Positions 29,205-39,898 are shown, numbered from the stretch's first letter. The stretch is DNA of 64,000 nt from Serratia liquefaciens (GCA_012719855.1 JAAXZN010000052.1:34464-98463); one strand, 5' to 3'. Notes: generated by a model not told the origin, from the letters alone. Numbers and translations: made by a program.

Positions 29205-30218
29205 ATGAAACGTGCGTTGAGTTTAATGGGCATGCTATTTGCCACCGTACTGACTGGCACGCAAGCCGCCAGTGCGAGCGAATACCCGCTGCCGCCGCCG
29301 GACAGCCGTCTGATTGGCGAGAACACCACTTATACCGTACCGAACGATGGGCGTCCGCTGGAGGCCATTGCTGCCGACTATAAAATTGGTCTGCTGGGCA
29401 TGCTTGAGGCCAACCCGGGCACCGATCCCTTCCTGCCTAAGACAGGTTCGGTCTTGACCATCCCGACCCAAATGCTGTTGCCGGACACCAAGCGCGAGGG
29501 GATTGTAGTCAACCTGGCTGAACTGCGTCTGTACTACTACCCGAAAGGCGAGAACAAGGTCATCGTTTATCCTATCGGCATCGGCCAGACCGGGATGCAC
29601 ACTCCGCTGCAGGTAACCTCCGTTAGCCAAAAGATCCCGAACCCGACCTGGACTCCGACGGCCAATATCCGCAAGCGCTATCTGGAGAAAGGCGTGAAGC
29701 TGCCAGGGGTGGTGCCGGCGGGGCCAGAGAACCCTATGGGCCTGTTTGCCATGCGTCTGGCCATGGGACACGGTGAGTACCTGATCCACGGCACCAACGC
29801 CAACTTCGGTATCGGCATGCGCGTCAGCTCCGGCTGTATCCGCCTGCGTCCAACGGATATCGAGGCGCTGTTCAACATGGTGCCACGTGGTACCCGCGTT
29901 CAGGTCATTAACGACCCGGTGAAAATCTCCGTTGAGCCGGACGGCAAACGTTACGTAGAAGTGCATCAACCGCTGTCGAGAGTGGAAAGCGACGATCCGC
30001 AGACCATGCCGATTACGTTGTCCAAAGCCGAGAAGGCTTTTGTTGGTGATGCACAGACTGACAAGGCCGTGTTCGATAGCGCGGTTGTACGCCGCTCTGG
30101 CATGCCGGTGCTGGTTAACGTGGGGCAGAACCCCTCTGACGTCAGTTTGGCGCCTGTAGCCTCACAGGAAGCGAATAAGGGCCCATTTAAGGGTGCACCT
30201 ATCAGTTCGGTGAATTAA
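29205..30218 (+). CDS. ldtE: LdtE (YnhG), L,D-transpeptidase
   Basis: LdtE makes 3-3 mDAP-mDAP crosslinks in peptidoglycan. The 337-residue protein has a signal peptide (cut near residue 22 after ASA), a LysM-like segment (about residues 38-85) and a YkuD catalytic domain with IHGTNANFGIGMRVSSGCIRL, the nucleophile being Cys211. ATG 29205 is preferred to 29199 because AGGG lies six bases before it. It neighbours lpp, whose product is tied to peptidoglycan by related transpeptidases. Confidence 0.93.
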   Translation: MKRALSLMGMLFATVLTGTQAASASEYPLPPPDSRLIGENTTYTVPNDGRPLEAIAADYKIGLLGMLEANPGTDPFLPKTGSVLTIPTQMLLPDTKREGIVVNLAELRLYYYPKGENKVIVYPIGIGQTGMHTPLQVTSVSQKIPNPTWTPTANIRKRYLEKGVKLPGVVPAGPENPMGLFAMRLAMGHGEYLIHGTNANFGIGMRVSSGCIRLRPTDIEALFNMVPRGTRVQVINDPVKISVEPDGKRYVEVHQPLSRVESDDPQTMPITLSKAEKAFVGDAQTDKAVFDSAVVRRSGMPVLVNVGQNPSDVSLAPVASQEANKGPFKGAPISSVN

Positions 30219-30243
30219 AACGGGTCGTAATGGATGATCCTGA

Positions 30244-30273
30244 GGGGGTTCAGCGTGCTGAGCCCTTTTTTTT
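30244..30273 (+). terminator. Rho-independent terminator of ldtE
   Basis: GGGGTTCAGC and GCTGAGCCC pair around a short loop and are followed by eight T bases. Confidence 0.85.
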
Positions 30274-30311
30274 CGCCTGGCGGCAGGGGGGAATCTGGGG
30301 GATTTGCAGAC

Positions 30312-30343
30312 AAAAAAAACGGCGCACATTGTGCGCCGTTTTC
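30312..30343 (-). terminator. Rho-independent terminator of lpp
   Basis: On the minus strand AACGGCGCAC and GTGCGCCGTT form a perfect stem with a short loop, followed by eight T bases, 17 bases past the lpp stop. Confidence 0.9.
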
Positions 30344-30359
30344 AATAACCGAAGCTAAC

Positions 30360-30617
<258 letters not shown>

Positions 30618-30633
30618 TTAATCTCCATGTAGC

Positions 30634-30669
30634 GTTACAAGTATTACACAAACTTTTTTCGAAAGAGAA
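30634..30669 (-). promoter_or_regulatory. lpp promoter and conserved 5' leader start
   Basis: On the minus strand a TAATAC -10 (30641-30646) precedes a leader starting near 30634 whose GCTACATGGAGATTAACTC is the same as in E. coli lpp mRNA. The -35 is weak by sequence. DNA upstream is very AT-rich, as in E. coli, where it helps make this one of the strongest promoters. Confidence 0.75.
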
Positions 30670-30848
30670 TAATTTTTTTGGATTGGAGTGCTTTATTTTG
30701 ATCGTTCGCTCAAACTTACACCTTCTTTTGAAAAATAGTTAAAAAATGTAGGGAAAACAGCTGGATTCCATGGGACAACTCCGATTTATAATTAGCTAAA
30801 TAATGAGCAATCCACGGTTGCGTTTTTGAGAAAACAGTTTACCAGTGC

Positions 30849-30877
30849 TAAAAAAAACGCCGCTAAGCGGCGTTTTT
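30849..30877 (-). terminator. Rho-independent terminator of pykF
   Basis: ACGCCGC and GCGGCGT pair around TAA with T-runs on both sides, 28 bases past the pykF stop on the minus strand. It would also work for plus-strand transcription. Confidence 0.88.
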
Positions 30878-30904
30878 GTCAAAATAATTATGTCACGTTT
30901 TATA

Positions 30905-32317
30905 TTAAAGCACGTGAACCGAGGCAGTATTGGTAGTGCCGCTTGGAACCAGTGCACCGGAAACCATCACCACAACGTCGCCTTTTTGTGCCAGACCGCT
31001 GGCCAGCGCCGCTTCTTTACCGATGCGATAGAAGTCGTCGGTAGAGGCAATTTCCTTGACCATTTGTGGGATCACGCCCTTGGTCAGAATCAGCTGATGC
31101 GCGGTGGTTTCGTTGGTGGTCAGCGCCAGGATCACGGCGTTAGGGAAGTATTTACGCACGGATTTGGCAGATTTGCCGCCGCTGGTGGCAACCACGATCA
31201 GTGGCGCATCCAATTTCTCTGCGGTTTCAACGGCGCCACGACATACGGCTTCGGTGATGCGCAGCTTGCGGTTGTCATTCAGGCTGTCGATACGGCTTGG
31301 CATCACGCGATCGGTGCGCTCACAGATGGTCGCCATGATGGTAACGGCTTCGAGCGGGTACTTACCCTTGGCGCTCTCGCCTGACAGCATCACCGCGTCG
31401 GTACCGTCCAGAATGGCGTTGGCCACGTCGCCGGCTTCTGCGCGGGTAGGGCGCGGGTTCTTGATCATGGAATCGAGCATCTGGGTGGCGGTGATCACCA
31501 CTTTACGTGCGCGGTTACATTTTTCGATCATCATCTTCTGAGCGAAGATCACTTCTTCTACCGGGATTTCTACGCCCAGATCGCCACGAGCCACCATGAT
31601 GCCGTCAGAAGCTTCGAGGATTTCATCGAAGTTGTTCAGGCCTTCCTGGTTTTCAATTTTGGAGATGATCTGGATTTGCTCGCCGCCGTGGGCTTTCAGG
31701 TGCTCACGGATTTCCAGCCCGTCGGAACGCTTGCGGATAAAGGAAGCGGCAACGAAGTCCACACCCTGTTCGCAGCCGAAGATCAGATCGCGCTTGTCTT
31801 TTTCAGCCAATGCAGGCAGCTGGATGGAAACGCCCGGCAGGTTAACGCCTTTGTTTTCGCCCAGGTCGCCGCTGTTGAGCACCTTACAAACCACTTCGTT
31901 TTCGGTCACGTTGGTGACTTCCATGCCGATCAGACCGTCGTCTACCAGCACGGTGTTGCCGATTTTCAGATCGGCGCTAAAGCCGGCGTAGGTGACCGCA
32001 ACGCGTTCGCTGTTGCCGATAACGCTCTGATCGGTGGTGAAAGTAAAGGTCTGACCGGCAACCAGAGAGGCATCTTTGCCGCCTTCCAGTTTCATGGTGC
32101 GGATTTCCGGGCCTTTGGTATCCAACAGGATACCGGCGTTCTGACCGGTTTTCGCCATCACGGCGCGCATGTTCTTGATGCGGTTGCCATGCTCTTCATA
32201 ATCGCCGTGGGAGAAGTTAAGGCGCATTACGTTCATGCCGGCGTTCAGCAGGTTGGTCAGCATTTCTTCCGATTCGGTTTTTGGACCGATGGTACAAACA
32301 ATTTTGGTCTTTTTCAT
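30905..32317 (-). CDS. pykF: Pyruvate kinase I (fructose 1,6-bisphosphate activated type)
   Basis: PykF makes pyruvate and ATP from PEP and ADP at the end of glycolysis. The 470-residue protein matches E. coli PykF. Motifs are [12 protein letters not shown] at the N-terminus, [36 protein letters not shown] with the catalytic Lys, [14 protein letters not shown] and the C-terminal FBP-binding region ([17 protein letters not shown]). A Cra site lies downstream of its likely promoter. Confidence 0.97.
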   Translation of the reverse strand: MKKTKIVCTIGPKTESEEMLTNLLNAGMNVMRLNFSHGDYEEHGNRIKNMRAVMAKTGQNAGILLDTKGPEIRTMKLEGGKDASLVAGQTFTFTTDQSVIGNSERVAVTYAGFSADLKIGNTVLVDDGLIGMEVTNVTENEVVCKVLNSGDLGENKGVNLPGVSIQLPALAEKDKRDLIFGCEQGVDFVAASFIRKRSDGLEIREHLKAHGGEQIQIISKIENQEGLNNFDEILEASDGIMVARGDLGVEIPVEEVIFAQKMMIEKCNRARKVVITATQMLDSMIKNPRPTRAEAGDVANAILDGTDAVMLSGESAKGKYPLEAVTIMATICERTDRVMPSRIDSLNDNRKLRITEAVCRGAVETAEKLDAPLIVVATSGGKSAKSVRKYFPNAVILALTTNETTAHQLILTKGVIPQMVKEIASTDDFYRIGKEAALASGLAQKGDVVVMVSGALVPSGTTNTASVHVL

Positions 32318-32540
32318 GACGGAGTTTTCTACAAGTTGTGATGGATAATAAAACGAATAAAACCAGCGGTCAGGCCACTGATAAGGGATTTGAGTCGTGC
32401 CTGGTGGTGCAAAACATAGTTAAGGATAGGTGACCGGAGTCGAAATGGGGCGGAAAAATTCAGCCCGCGCCGGGATGCGGGGATGCTGCGCAACGTGATG
32501 AGATGAAAATGTGTTGTTATTGCGTTTTCGCAGATCAAGG

Positions 32541-32554
32541 GCTGAAACCATTCA
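32541..32554. promoter_or_regulatory. Cra (FruR) repressor site of pykF
   Basis: GCTGAAACCATTCA matches 13 of 14 positions of the Cra consensus. A TATAAT -10 for pykF lies at 32572-32577 on the minus strand, so transcription starts near 32565 and the operator spans about +11 to +24, where a bound repressor would block elongation. Cra represses pykF in E. coli. Confidence 0.8.
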
Positions 32555-32571
32555 ACTGAAAGACGTTGCGC

Positions 32572-32577
32572 ATTATA
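32572..32577 (-). promoter_or_regulatory. -10 hexamer of the pykF promoter
   Basis: A perfect TATAAT on the minus strand, about 255 bases upstream of the pykF start, giving a long leader. The -35 is unclear. Outside this promoter and the Cra site I see nothing else in the 404-base gap between pykF and the cupin gene. Confidence 0.6.
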
Positions 32578-32721
32578 AAGGCTAAGCGGCGGGAAACAAA
32601 ATAAAAAACCGGTGCTAACGCTCGGATCCGCTAAATCAGCAGCAAATGTGGCGCAAATGCAAACTGACAGCTGCGGTTTGTTGCGCAAATAACCTTAGTG
32701 TAAACATGCCATTGGCCGATT

Positions 32722-33027
32722 TTAGCCGGATACGATGATTTCCAGCAGCGTGCCGGCTGACAGGCAGAAGCAGCCGCTGGCAATGTTTGCGGGGATGGCG
32801 ATAGTTTCACCGGCCACGACCACCAGGGTGTCATTGCCGACGGTGAATTCAAACTCACCGGACACTACCCGCGTCTGCAGAGCGTAAGCCCGCTTTTGCA
32901 GTTGGCCGAAGGTCCCTGCGTCGAACTTTACTTCCGTGGCGCTGGCGCCGTCGCTCATTACCCCTTGTCTGCGGGTAAGGCCGTTATCCAGTTTTTCAAA
33001 CGGAGTTACTGCGGTAAATTTCAGCAT
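32722..33027 (-). CDS. Small cupin-domain protein
   Basis: This 101-residue protein is a single short cupin barrel (VKFDAGTFGQLQKRAYALQTRVVSGEFEFTVG in pieces, then VVVAGETIAIPANIASGC). The usual metal-binding His residues of cupin motif 1 are absent, and only Glu and Thr occur there, so it may bind a ligand without metal. The start follows an AGGACAGATCCC stretch. It lies between pykF and tRNA-Val. The specific role is unknown. Confidence 0.7.
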   Translation of the reverse strand: MLKFTAVTPFEKLDNGLTRRQGVMSDGASATEVKFDAGTFGQLQKRAYALQTRVVSGEFEFTVGNDTLVVVAGETIAIPANIASGCFCLSAGTLLEIIVSG

Positions 33028-33148
33028 GGGATCTGTCCTGATAGGGTTTTGGCCTTGATGATACCTGATGTGGCTTGCGGTAGCAGGAGCAAAGTTTTTA
33101 AAGGAGGAAGTGCCGGGCCGATAGGGTGAAACTGTGGATATTATGATT

Positions 33149-33225
33149 TGGTGCGTCCGAGTGGACTCGAACCACCGACCCCCACCATGTCAAGGTGGTG
33201 CTCTAACCAACTGAGCTACGGACGC
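33149..33225 (-). tRNA. tRNA-Val (anticodon GAC)
   Basis: The minus strand gives a 77-base cloverleaf with encoded CCA: acceptor GCGTCCG/CGGACGC, D-arm AGCTCAGTTGGTTAGAGC, anticodon stem CCACC/GGTGG around loop TTGACAT, and T-loop GGTTCGAGTCC. It matches E. coli valV/valW, which occupy the same neighbourhood near mdtK, but only one copy is present here. Confidence 0.97.
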
Positions 33226-33414
33226 ATCTTTTCCTGTCTGTCATGGCTGACAGCGGGGACGAATATTAACGAGCTACCCGCGCGCTGGCAAGGAGAAAAA
33301 CGTAATTTTATCCGGTATTTCGCGCGATTGCTGCGCTTGTGTGCAGTGCGGCGGTTTTTTCTGCAATCCATGCCGATGAAGCCACCGGTCGGCGTAACCG
33401 GCCGGTGGCGATAC

Positions 33415-34791
33415 TTAGCGGGCAGAGCGCTGCAGGATCAGTGCGGCAGGCTGTTTTTGCAGCCAACGCATACGCAAGGCCATCATGATAGCGGCGAAGG
33501 TCAGCCCGATAATAAACCCAATCCAGAAGCCGCTTGGCCCCATCGCCGGGACGACAATGTCGGTCAACGCCAACAGATAACCGCTTGGCAGCCCCAGCAC
33601 CCAATAGGCGATAAAGGTGATGAAAAAGATCGAGCGGGTGTCTTTATAACCACGCAGAACGCCGCTGCCAATCACCTGAATAGAATCGGAGATCTGGTAA
33701 ATGGCTGCCAACAGCATCAGCTGCGATGCCATGGCCACTACCGCCGGGCTGTCGTTGTACAGCAGGGCAATTGGCTCGCGGAAGGTGGCGGTGAACAACG
33801 CGGTGCCGCAGGCCATCAGAATACCGACGCCGATAGCCGAATAAGCGGCAATCCGCGCCCCTTCGACCGAGCCTTCGCCCAACCGATAGCCGACGCGAAT
33901 CGTCGCGCTGACGCCTAACGACAGAGGCAACACGAACATCAGCGTGCTGAAGTTCAGGGCAATCTGATGCCCGGCCACCGAAACGATACCCAACGGAGAA
34001 ACCAGCAGGGCGACGACGGCGAACAGCGTAACTTCAAAGAACAGCGCCAGCGCGACCGGCAGACCGATGCCGAACAGGCGTTTTATTGCCGGCCAGTCGG
34101 GCCGCAGGCTGCTGCCTTCGTGTGGCAAAATATCGCGCTGCGAAGAGGCGCGCTTTACGTACCAGCGCATCGCCAGGAACATAAACCAGTAAACGCTGCC
34201 GGTCGCCACGCCACAACCTATGCCGCCCAATTCAGGCATGCCGAACTTACCGTAGATAAAGATATAGTTGATCGGGATGTTCACCAGCAGGCCGAGGAAG
34301 CCAATTACCATGCCGGGCTTGGTTTTTGACAGCCCTTCACACTGGCCGCGCAGCACCTGGAAGAACAGATAACCCGGCGCGCCCCACATGATGGCATGCA
34401 GATAACCCACGGCTTTATCCGCCAATTGTGGGTCGATGTTGTGCATCATGTCGATGACAAACTTGCTGTTATACAGCACGATAATCACCAGTAGCGAGAC
34501 CGCCGCCGCCAGCCAGAAGCCCTGGCGCACCTGATGAGCAATGCGATCTCGTCGGCCCGCGCCGTTAAGCTGTGCGATGACCGGCGTCAACGCCAACAAC
34601 AGACCGTGACCGAACAAAATGGCCGGCAACCAAATAGAGGTCCCGACGGCGACCGCCGCCATATCTGTGGCACTGTAGGCGCCGGCCATAATGGTATCTA
34701 CCACGCCCATTGCGGTTTGTGATATTTGCGCGATGATTACCGGGATTGCGAGGGCCAATAAACTACGCGCTTCAATGAAGTACTTCTGCAC
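33415..34791 (-). CDS. mdtK: MdtK (NorM, YdhE), MATE-family multidrug efflux pump
   Basis: This 458-residue protein has twelve membrane segments in two MATE halves and is almost the same length as E. coli MdtK (457). It exports cationic drugs such as fluoroquinolones in exchange for Na+ or H+. The start [22 protein letters not shown] and the helix [25 protein letters not shown] are typical. It is divergent from ribE. Confidence 0.95.
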   Translation of the reverse strand: MQKYFIEARSLLALAIPVIIAQISQTAMGVVDTIMAGAYSATDMAAVAVGTSIWLPAILFGHGLLLALTPVIAQLNGAGRRDRIAHQVRQGFWLAAAVSLLVIIVLYNSKFVIDMMHNIDPQLADKAVGYLHAIMWGAPGYLFFQVLRGQCEGLSKTKPGMVIGFLGLLVNIPINYIFIYGKFGMPELGGIGCGVATGSVYWFMFLAMRWYVKRASSQRDILPHEGSSLRPDWPAIKRLFGIGLPVALALFFEVTLFAVVALLVSPLGIVSVAGHQIALNFSTLMFVLPLSLGVSATIRVGYRLGEGSVEGARIAAYSAIGVGILMACGTALFTATFREPIALLYNDSPAVVAMASQLMLLAAIYQISDSIQVIGSGVLRGYKDTRSIFFITFIAYWVLGLPSGYLLALTDIVVPAMGPSGFWIGFIIGLTFAAIMMALRMRWLQKQPAALILQRSAR

Positions 34792-35034
34792 GCATACACC
34801 TTTTCTATTTATTTATGATGGAGGGGAGGGTCGTCGCGAAAGGACAACAATTAAAAATAGCGGAATTTTGTCAAAAAGATTGTACCCGCTCGGCGGGGTT
34901 AAGCAAATGCTGTGATGAAATAGTTATTAAATGCGCAGGCGCAGACTTTTTGTCGCCCCGGGTTTGGATTTCCTCGCCAACTGGGGCAAACTGCCTCCAA
35001 ACGTTGTAAACATTTTCAGAAAGAAGAGGCTCAC

Positions 35035-35685
35035 ATGTTCACCGGTATCGTACAAGGCACCGCGCCGCTGGTCGCCATTGATGAAAAATCCAACTTCCGT
35101 ACCCACGTCATAGAAATGCCTACCGAACTGCTTCCTGGGCTGGAGCTGGGCGCGTCCGTGGCGCATAACGGCTGCTGCCTGACCGTCACCGCGGTAGAGG
35201 GTAACCGCGTCAGCTTTGATCTGATCAAAGAAACGTTGCGTCTGACCAACCTCGGTGATCTGGCGCTGGGCGATGTGGTTAACATTGAAAGAGCGGCCAA
35301 GTTTAATGATGAAATTGGCGGTCACCTGATGTCCGGCCATATTATCTGCACGGCGGAAGTGGCCAAGATTTATACCTCCGAGAATAATCGCCAGGTATGG
35401 TTACGTATGCCGGATGCGGAACTGATGAAATATGTCCTGCATAAAGGGTTCATCGGTATTGACGGAATTAGCCTGACCATCGGTGAAGTGGTGAATAACC
35501 GTTTTTGCGTGCACCTGATCCCGGAAACGCTGGAGCGCACCACGCTGGGCAAAAAACGCCTGGGCGATAAGGTGAATATTGAGATCGACCCGCAAACGCA
35601 GGCGGTGGTAGACACCGTCGAGCGGGTGTTGGCAAGCCGGGAAGCGGCAATGGCGGCGGCGAGCGCGCTGGCGCAGAAGATCTGA
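35035..35685 (+). CDS. ribE: Riboflavin synthase alpha chain
   Basis: This enzyme turns two 6,7-dimethyl-8-ribityllumazine molecules into riboflavin. The 216-residue protein has two lumazine-binding repeats, the first beginning [12 protein letters not shown] and the second near residue 98 (GGHLMSGHI and [12 protein letters not shown]). E. coli calls this gene ribC/ribE. I see no FMN riboswitch upstream, as in E. coli where that element precedes ribB instead. Confidence 0.95.
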   Translation: MFTGIVQGTAPLVAIDEKSNFRTHVIEMPTELLPGLELGASVAHNGCCLTVTAVEGNRVSFDLIKETLRLTNLGDLALGDVVNIERAAKFNDEIGGHLMSGHIICTAEVAKIYTSENNRQVWLRMPDAELMKYVLHKGFIGIDGISLTIGEVVNNRFCVHLIPETLERTTLGKKRLGDKVNIEIDPQTQAVVDTVERVLASREAAMAAASALAQKI

Positions 35686-35714
35686 CAAACGACCCACCAG
35701 AGAGGAGCAATCGC

Positions 35715-36011
35715 GTGAAGTTTTATGGGAAAACGTTGATGTTAACGGCGCTGCTGGCGCTGAGTGCTTGTAGCAGTTCGCCCGATCAGGGCGCGGCCAA
35801 CCCGGCAGTGGATGCCGATAGCGACACCTGCGGCGCGGCGCAATACCAGAATTATGTCGGTAAACCGATGTCGTCGCTGGAAGGTGTTCAGATTGAATCG
35901 CAGGTGCGTGCGATTCCTTATAACTCAGCAGTCACGATGGACTTCAACCTGCGTCGCCTGAATTTCCTGGGCGATAGCGAGGATAAAATCATTCGCGTTT
36001 ATTGCGGCTGA
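35715..36011 (+). CDS. I78-family peptidase-inhibitor lipoprotein
   Basis: This 98-residue protein has a lipoprotein signal (LTALLALSAC, lipobox Cys near residue 19) and a mature domain typical of family I78 inhibitors: CGAAQYQNYVGKP, then VRAIPYNSAVTMDFNLRRLNF and a final RVYCG. Characterised relatives inhibit serine elastases. Two cysteines may form a disulfide. The GTG start follows AGAGGAG, 29 bases after ribE, so it may be co-transcribed. The inhibitor call is by similarity. Confidence 0.8.
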   Translation: MKFYGKTLMLTALLALSACSSSPDQGAANPAVDADSDTCGAAQYQNYVGKPMSSLEGVQIESQVRAIPYNSAVTMDFNLRRLNFLGDSEDKIIRVYCG

Positions 36012-36139
36012 TATACCCGTCGTATTTCAAGTTGTAGCGTTGTTACCTGCACTCGCTCATCCCAGTTACTTACTTAAGTAAGCGCCTGGGAATGAGCGAG
36101 CTGGTCGCCTAGCTACAACTCGAAATTCATAGGGTATAT
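36011..36139. repeat. ERIC (intergenic repeat unit) element
   Basis: A 129-base imperfect palindrome starts ATATACCC and ends GGGTATAT, with inner arms TTTCAAGTTGTAG/CTACAACTCGAAA and the central TTACTTACTTAAGTAAGCG, then CCTGGGAATGAGCG. The centre and arms match the ERIC consensus of enterobacteria. It fills the gap between the I78 gene and the 3' end of cfa, so any RNA made across it would fold into one long hairpin. Confidence 0.85.
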
Positions 36140-36159
36140 GCTTTTATACTGAATGATAA

Positions 36160-37311
36160 TTAGCGCGTCACGCGGATACCGCCTTCGACGCCTTTCGGGC
36201 TGAAGACGACCTGCCACAATTGAATGTCACGGGCGCGAAACGCACCGGCACAGGCGTTCAGGTAATAACTGAACATGCGCTCGAAACGATCCGAGTAACG
36301 CTGGGCCAACTGCGGCCACGCCTGTTTGAATCGTTCGTACCACACCATCAGAGTGCGATCGTAATCAGCGCCAATATTGTGCCAATCTTCCATCACAAAA
36401 TGCCCTTCGCTGGCCTGGGCAATATGGGCGACCGACGGCAGGCAGCCATTCGGGAAGATATATTTGTTGATCCACGGGTCAACATTCATATCTGTCTGAT
36501 TCGAGCCAATGGTATGCAGCAGGAAAAGGCCGTCCGGCTTTAAATTACGTTCGACCACGTTGAAGTAGGTGCGGTAATTTTTCGGGCCGACGTGCTCAAA
36601 CATGCCGACGGAAACAATGCGGTCAAACTGCAGGTGCAAGTCGCGGTAGTCCTGCAGCAGGATCTCGACGTCCAGCCCGGCACAGCGCTCCTGCGCCAGC
36701 TTTTGCTGCTCGGCGGAAATGGTTACGCCAACCACCGAAACGCCATAGTTTTTCGCCGCATAGGCAGAAAGGCCGCCCCAGCCGCAGCCGATATCCAGCA
36801 AATTCATGCCGGGTTGCAGCTGCAGTTTTTCGCAAATCATCCGCAATTTGGCTTCCTGCGCTTCTTCCAGCGTGGTCGCCTCTTTCCAGTAGGCGCAGGA
36901 ATATTGCATATAAGGATCCAGCATCAGGGTAAAGAGGTCGTTCCCCAGATCGTAATGTTCTTTGCCGACTATCCAGGCGCGTTTCTTCGATTGCAGATTA
37001 GTTAATCGCGCGGCGGCAATACGCAGGGTATCTTTGAGATGGCGGGGCAGTTTCTTTTCCAGACCGGCGCGGACCACGTGATGAAAGAATATATCCAGCC
37101 GTTCGCATTCCCACCAGCCGTCCATATAACTTTCGCCCAGGCCGAGAGAACCTTCCTGCAGCACGCGTTTAAAAAAATTAGGATTTTTAACCTGAATATC
37201 GAAAGGGCGCGAGCCGTTTATTTCAATACCGGCCATGCTGAGCATTTCATGAGCGATACGGTACCATTGGTTGTCCTGGATGCTCACATCTTCTATACAC
37301 GATGAACTCAT
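36160..37311 (-). CDS. cfa: Cyclopropane-fatty-acyl-phospholipid synthase
   Basis: Cfa adds a methylene group from SAM to cis double bonds of membrane phospholipids as cells enter stationary phase. The 383-residue protein (E. coli 382) has an N-terminal lipid-binding part and the methyltransferase motif LLDIGCGWGGLSAYAA, with YSCAYW and HTIGSNQ further on. The start at 37311 (MSSSC) fits the family and follows GATGGAG; a longer frame from 37350 is rejected. Confidence 0.95.
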   Translation of the reverse strand: MSSSCIEDVSIQDNQWYRIAHEMLSMAGIEINGSRPFDIQVKNPNFFKRVLQEGSLGLGESYMDGWWECERLDIFFHHVVRAGLEKKLPRHLKDTLRIAAARLTNLQSKKRAWIVGKEHYDLGNDLFTLMLDPYMQYSCAYWKEATTLEEAQEAKLRMICEKLQLQPGMNLLDIGCGWGGLSAYAAKNYGVSVVGVTISAEQQKLAQERCAGLDVEILLQDYRDLHLQFDRIVSVGMFEHVGPKNYRTYFNVVERNLKPDGLFLLHTIGSNQTDMNVDPWINKYIFPNGCLPSVAHIAQASEGHFVMEDWHNIGADYDRTLMVWYERFKQAWPQLAQRYSDRFERMFSYYLNACAGAFRARDIQLWQVVFSPKGVEGGIRVTR

Positions 37312-37653
37312 AGCTTCTCCATCACCTTCTTCTGACTTATGACCCGTCAAAAAAATAGCTTAGACCTATTCTGCGGGTGCATACGTTTACCTACGGTAAA
37401 AAATCCCGTGGCGTCTGATATCCGACTATGAACAGAGGAAAATTTTAAGAAGGTTCCTGCGCAAGAAACGCGGGAAAGGCAATCCTTAAAAAACTGTGAC
37501 GCCATGCGCGTACACAACAGTTGCTAGTGATAAAGAAATTATAAAAGTGTTATTTTTAAAGGTCGTTTTTGAGTATAGGCTTGCCGAGGCGCTTACTCAA
37601 CTGTAAATCGCACTCGGCAAAAATATTCTTTAAGTGATTATTAATGCAGGTAA
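37312..37653. other. cfa upstream region
   Basis: 342 bases between cfa and the punC end, AT-rich toward the middle. In E. coli this region carries a sigma-70 and a sigma-S promoter and a leader targeted by small RNAs. I could not fix those elements here and see no gene. Confidence 0.4.
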
Positions 37654-38865
37654 TTATGACGCAGAGTTAGCATGTTCCTGGCGCGTCGCCTGCCGATCGT
37701 CCATCACCTTTCTCCGTTGCATCAGATAGCCCAACGCGGCCAGTACCACCGTCGAAACCATCACCGTGACCGTTGCCAACAGAGGCTGAGCAATAAAGGC
37801 CGAAACCAGCATGCTGGCGACAAAACACAGGCCTAACTGCAGCGTGTTTTGCAAGGCGGCAGCTTTACCGGTGCCCTCCGGGAACGGGGTCAACGCATTG
37901 GCTACCACGATAGGGTAAATGGCTCCGTTGACCAACGCCATCACGCAGAACGGAATTAACAACGTAGTGAGCGTGGGCTGAGTTAGCGTGGCAACCAGAT
38001 ATAATGCAACCATACTGATGCCATAAACTACCAGCAGCCAGGGCAACAAGGTGTTGCCATTCATGCGGTTTAACGCGGTACGGCAACCATAGCCTCCCAA
38101 TAAGAAAGCCAGAGTGTGCGGCACATAGCTAAGGCCGATATCATTGGGGCTGTAGCCCATCTCGCCAAGAATAAACGGCGAACCGGTCAGCCAGGCGAAG
38201 AAACCGGCAGAACAGGCGGCAAAGATCATGACGTTGCCGCTGAAAATGCGAGATTTCAGCAGTTGCAAGAAGCTGAGCGTGCTCTTCTTATTGTCGGTGG
38301 AAGGCACGGTTTTGGCGCTTTCTTTCAGCATCAGCGTCGGCAGCAACAGGATCACGGTGATGCCCAGCAACACGGCGAAAATGGCGCGCCAGCCCATGTG
38401 GTTCAGCAACCAGGCACCCACCAATGGCGCCAGCGCCGGTGAAAGGGCCACCAGCGGCATAATGGTGGCGAACACGCGGTTAGCCTTGCCTTCGCGATAG
38501 CGGTCAATCACCAACGCCTGCCAGGTAACGGCAGCGGAACAAACCCCAATCGCCTGGATAAAGCGCAGCGACCAAAGTTGCACGGCATTTTGCACCCACA
38601 GCATGCCGAGGCAGCCGAGGGCAAACAGCGCCAGGCCGATCAGCAACACCGGTTTGCGGCCGAGGCGATCGGAAAGCGGGCCCCACAGCAGTTGTGCAAA
38701 GGCAAACCCGGCCAGGAAGATGCTCAGGCTGGCGCTGATGGCCCCGGCGGAAATCTGCAGGTCTTGCTGCATCATGCCAAAGGCGGGCAGGTACATGTCG
38801 GTGGCCAGGTAACCCAGCATGCTCAGGCCGGCAAGGTAGAACATAAAACCAAAGGAATTTCGCAT
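37654..38865 (-). CDS. punC: PunC (YdhC), Bcr/CflA-type MFS purine transporter
   Basis: This 403-residue protein has twelve membrane segments, the MFS motif between helices 2 and 3 ([15 protein letters not shown]) and the antiporter motif [17 protein letters not shown]. It has the same length as E. coli YdhC, reported to be a purine-nucleoside importer under PunR and earlier classed as drug efflux. The start at 38865 (MRNSFGFMF) is chosen over 38913 from that alignment. It is divergent from punR. Confidence 0.88.
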   Translation of the reverse strand: MRNSFGFMFYLAGLSMLGYLATDMYLPAFGMMQQDLQISAGAISASLSIFLAGFAFAQLLWGPLSDRLGRKPVLLIGLALFALGCLGMLWVQNAVQLWSLRFIQAIGVCSAAVTWQALVIDRYREGKANRVFATIMPLVALSPALAPLVGAWLLNHMGWRAIFAVLLGITVILLLPTLMLKESAKTVPSTDNKKSTLSFLQLLKSRIFSGNVMIFAACSAGFFAWLTGSPFILGEMGYSPNDIGLSYVPHTLAFLLGGYGCRTALNRMNGNTLLPWLLVVYGISMVALYLVATLTQPTLTTLLIPFCVMALVNGAIYPIVVANALTPFPEGTGKAAALQNTLQLGLCFVASMLVSAFIAQPLLATVTVMVSTVVLAALGYLMQRRKVMDDRQATRQEHANSAS

Positions 38866-38988
38866 GGTATTTCTCGTTAATATTTTATTGTCGCAGGTTT
38901 TTAGCGCCGGCAAGTGTATCCGGCTGGATCTCTGCTTGTGAAACGGTAATATTTGCGAGGTGCTGTTAAAAAAATTGAAGGCAAAACT

Positions 38989-39897
38989 ATGTGGTCTGAA
39001 TATTCACTGGATGTCGTAGATGCGGTAGCCCGCACCGGCAGTTTCAGCGCCACGGCGCAGGAGCTGCATCGTGTGCCGTCGGCGGTCAGTTACACGGTGC
39101 GGCAGTTGGAGCAATGGCTGGCGGTGCCGCTGTTTGAGCGCCGTCATCGTGACGTGGAATTGACACCTGCGGGCGTGCTGTTTATTCAGGAAGCGCGCGG
39201 TGTCATCAAAAAAATGCTCGACACGCGCCGACAGTGCCAGCAGGTGGCTAACGGCTGGCGGGGTCAATTGAAAATTGCGGTGGATATCATCGTTAAACCC
39301 CAGCGTAGCCGCCAATTGGTGCTGGATTTTTACCGCCATTTCCCCGACGTCGAACTGCTGGTTCAGCCGGAGGTGTTTAATGGCGTATGGGATGCGCTGG
39401 TGGACGGTCGTGCCGATATGGCGATCGGTGCCACAAGGGCAGTACCTGTGGGCGGCGGCTTCGCCTTTCGCGATATGGGGGATATGCGCTGGCTGTGCGT
39501 GGCCAGTCCGCAGCACCCATTGGCCACGATAGAAGGGCTGCTGAACGACGATCAACTCCGGCCTTTTCCGTCGCTGTGCCTGGAAGATACTTCGCGCAAC
39601 CTGCCCAAGCGCGTGACTTGGACGTTGGACAACCAACGACGCCTGGTGGTACCAGACTGGGCTTCTGCGGTGGATTGTCTGTGTGCCGGGTTGTGCGTTG
39701 GCATGATGCCCGCGCATCGGGTATTGCCTTTGGTGCAGCGCGGGGAACTGGTGGCGCTACAGTTGCAACAGCCATTTCCCGCCAGCCCTTGTTGCCTGAC
39801 CTGGCAGCAAAATACGCCGTCACCGGCGATGGCCTGGTTACTGGATTATCTGGGAGACAGTGAAACCTTGAATCAGGAGTGGCTAAGCGAAGAATGA
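38989..39897 (+). CDS. punR: PunR (YdhB), LysR-type regulator of punC
   Basis: This 302-residue LysR protein has an N-terminal winged helix-turn-helix ([29 protein letters not shown], residues about 11-40 in parts) and a periplasmic-binding-like sensor domain. It is close to E. coli YdhB from [13 protein letters not shown] on, so ATG 38989 is chosen over 38953. E. coli PunR activates punC in response to adenosine. The shared 123-base region with punC should hold its operator, as is usual for this family. Confidence 0.9.
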   Translation: MWSEYSLDVVDAVARTGSFSATAQELHRVPSAVSYTVRQLEQWLAVPLFERRHRDVELTPAGVLFIQEARGVIKKMLDTRRQCQQVANGWRGQLKIAVDIIVKPQRSRQLVLDFYRHFPDVELLVQPEVFNGVWDALVDGRADMAIGATRAVPVGGGFAFRDMGDMRWLCVASPQHPLATIEGLLNDDQLRPFPSLCLEDTSRNLPKRVTWTLDNQRRLVVPDWASAVDCLCAGLCVGMMPAHRVLPLVQRGELVALQLQQPFPASPCCLTWQQNTPSPAMAWLLDYLGDSETLNQEWLSEE

Positions 39898-39898
39898 C

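Noticed and set aside
34792..35034. FMN riboswitch before ribE
   Set aside because: None of the conserved junction sequences is visible, and this gene lacks the element in E. coli as well.
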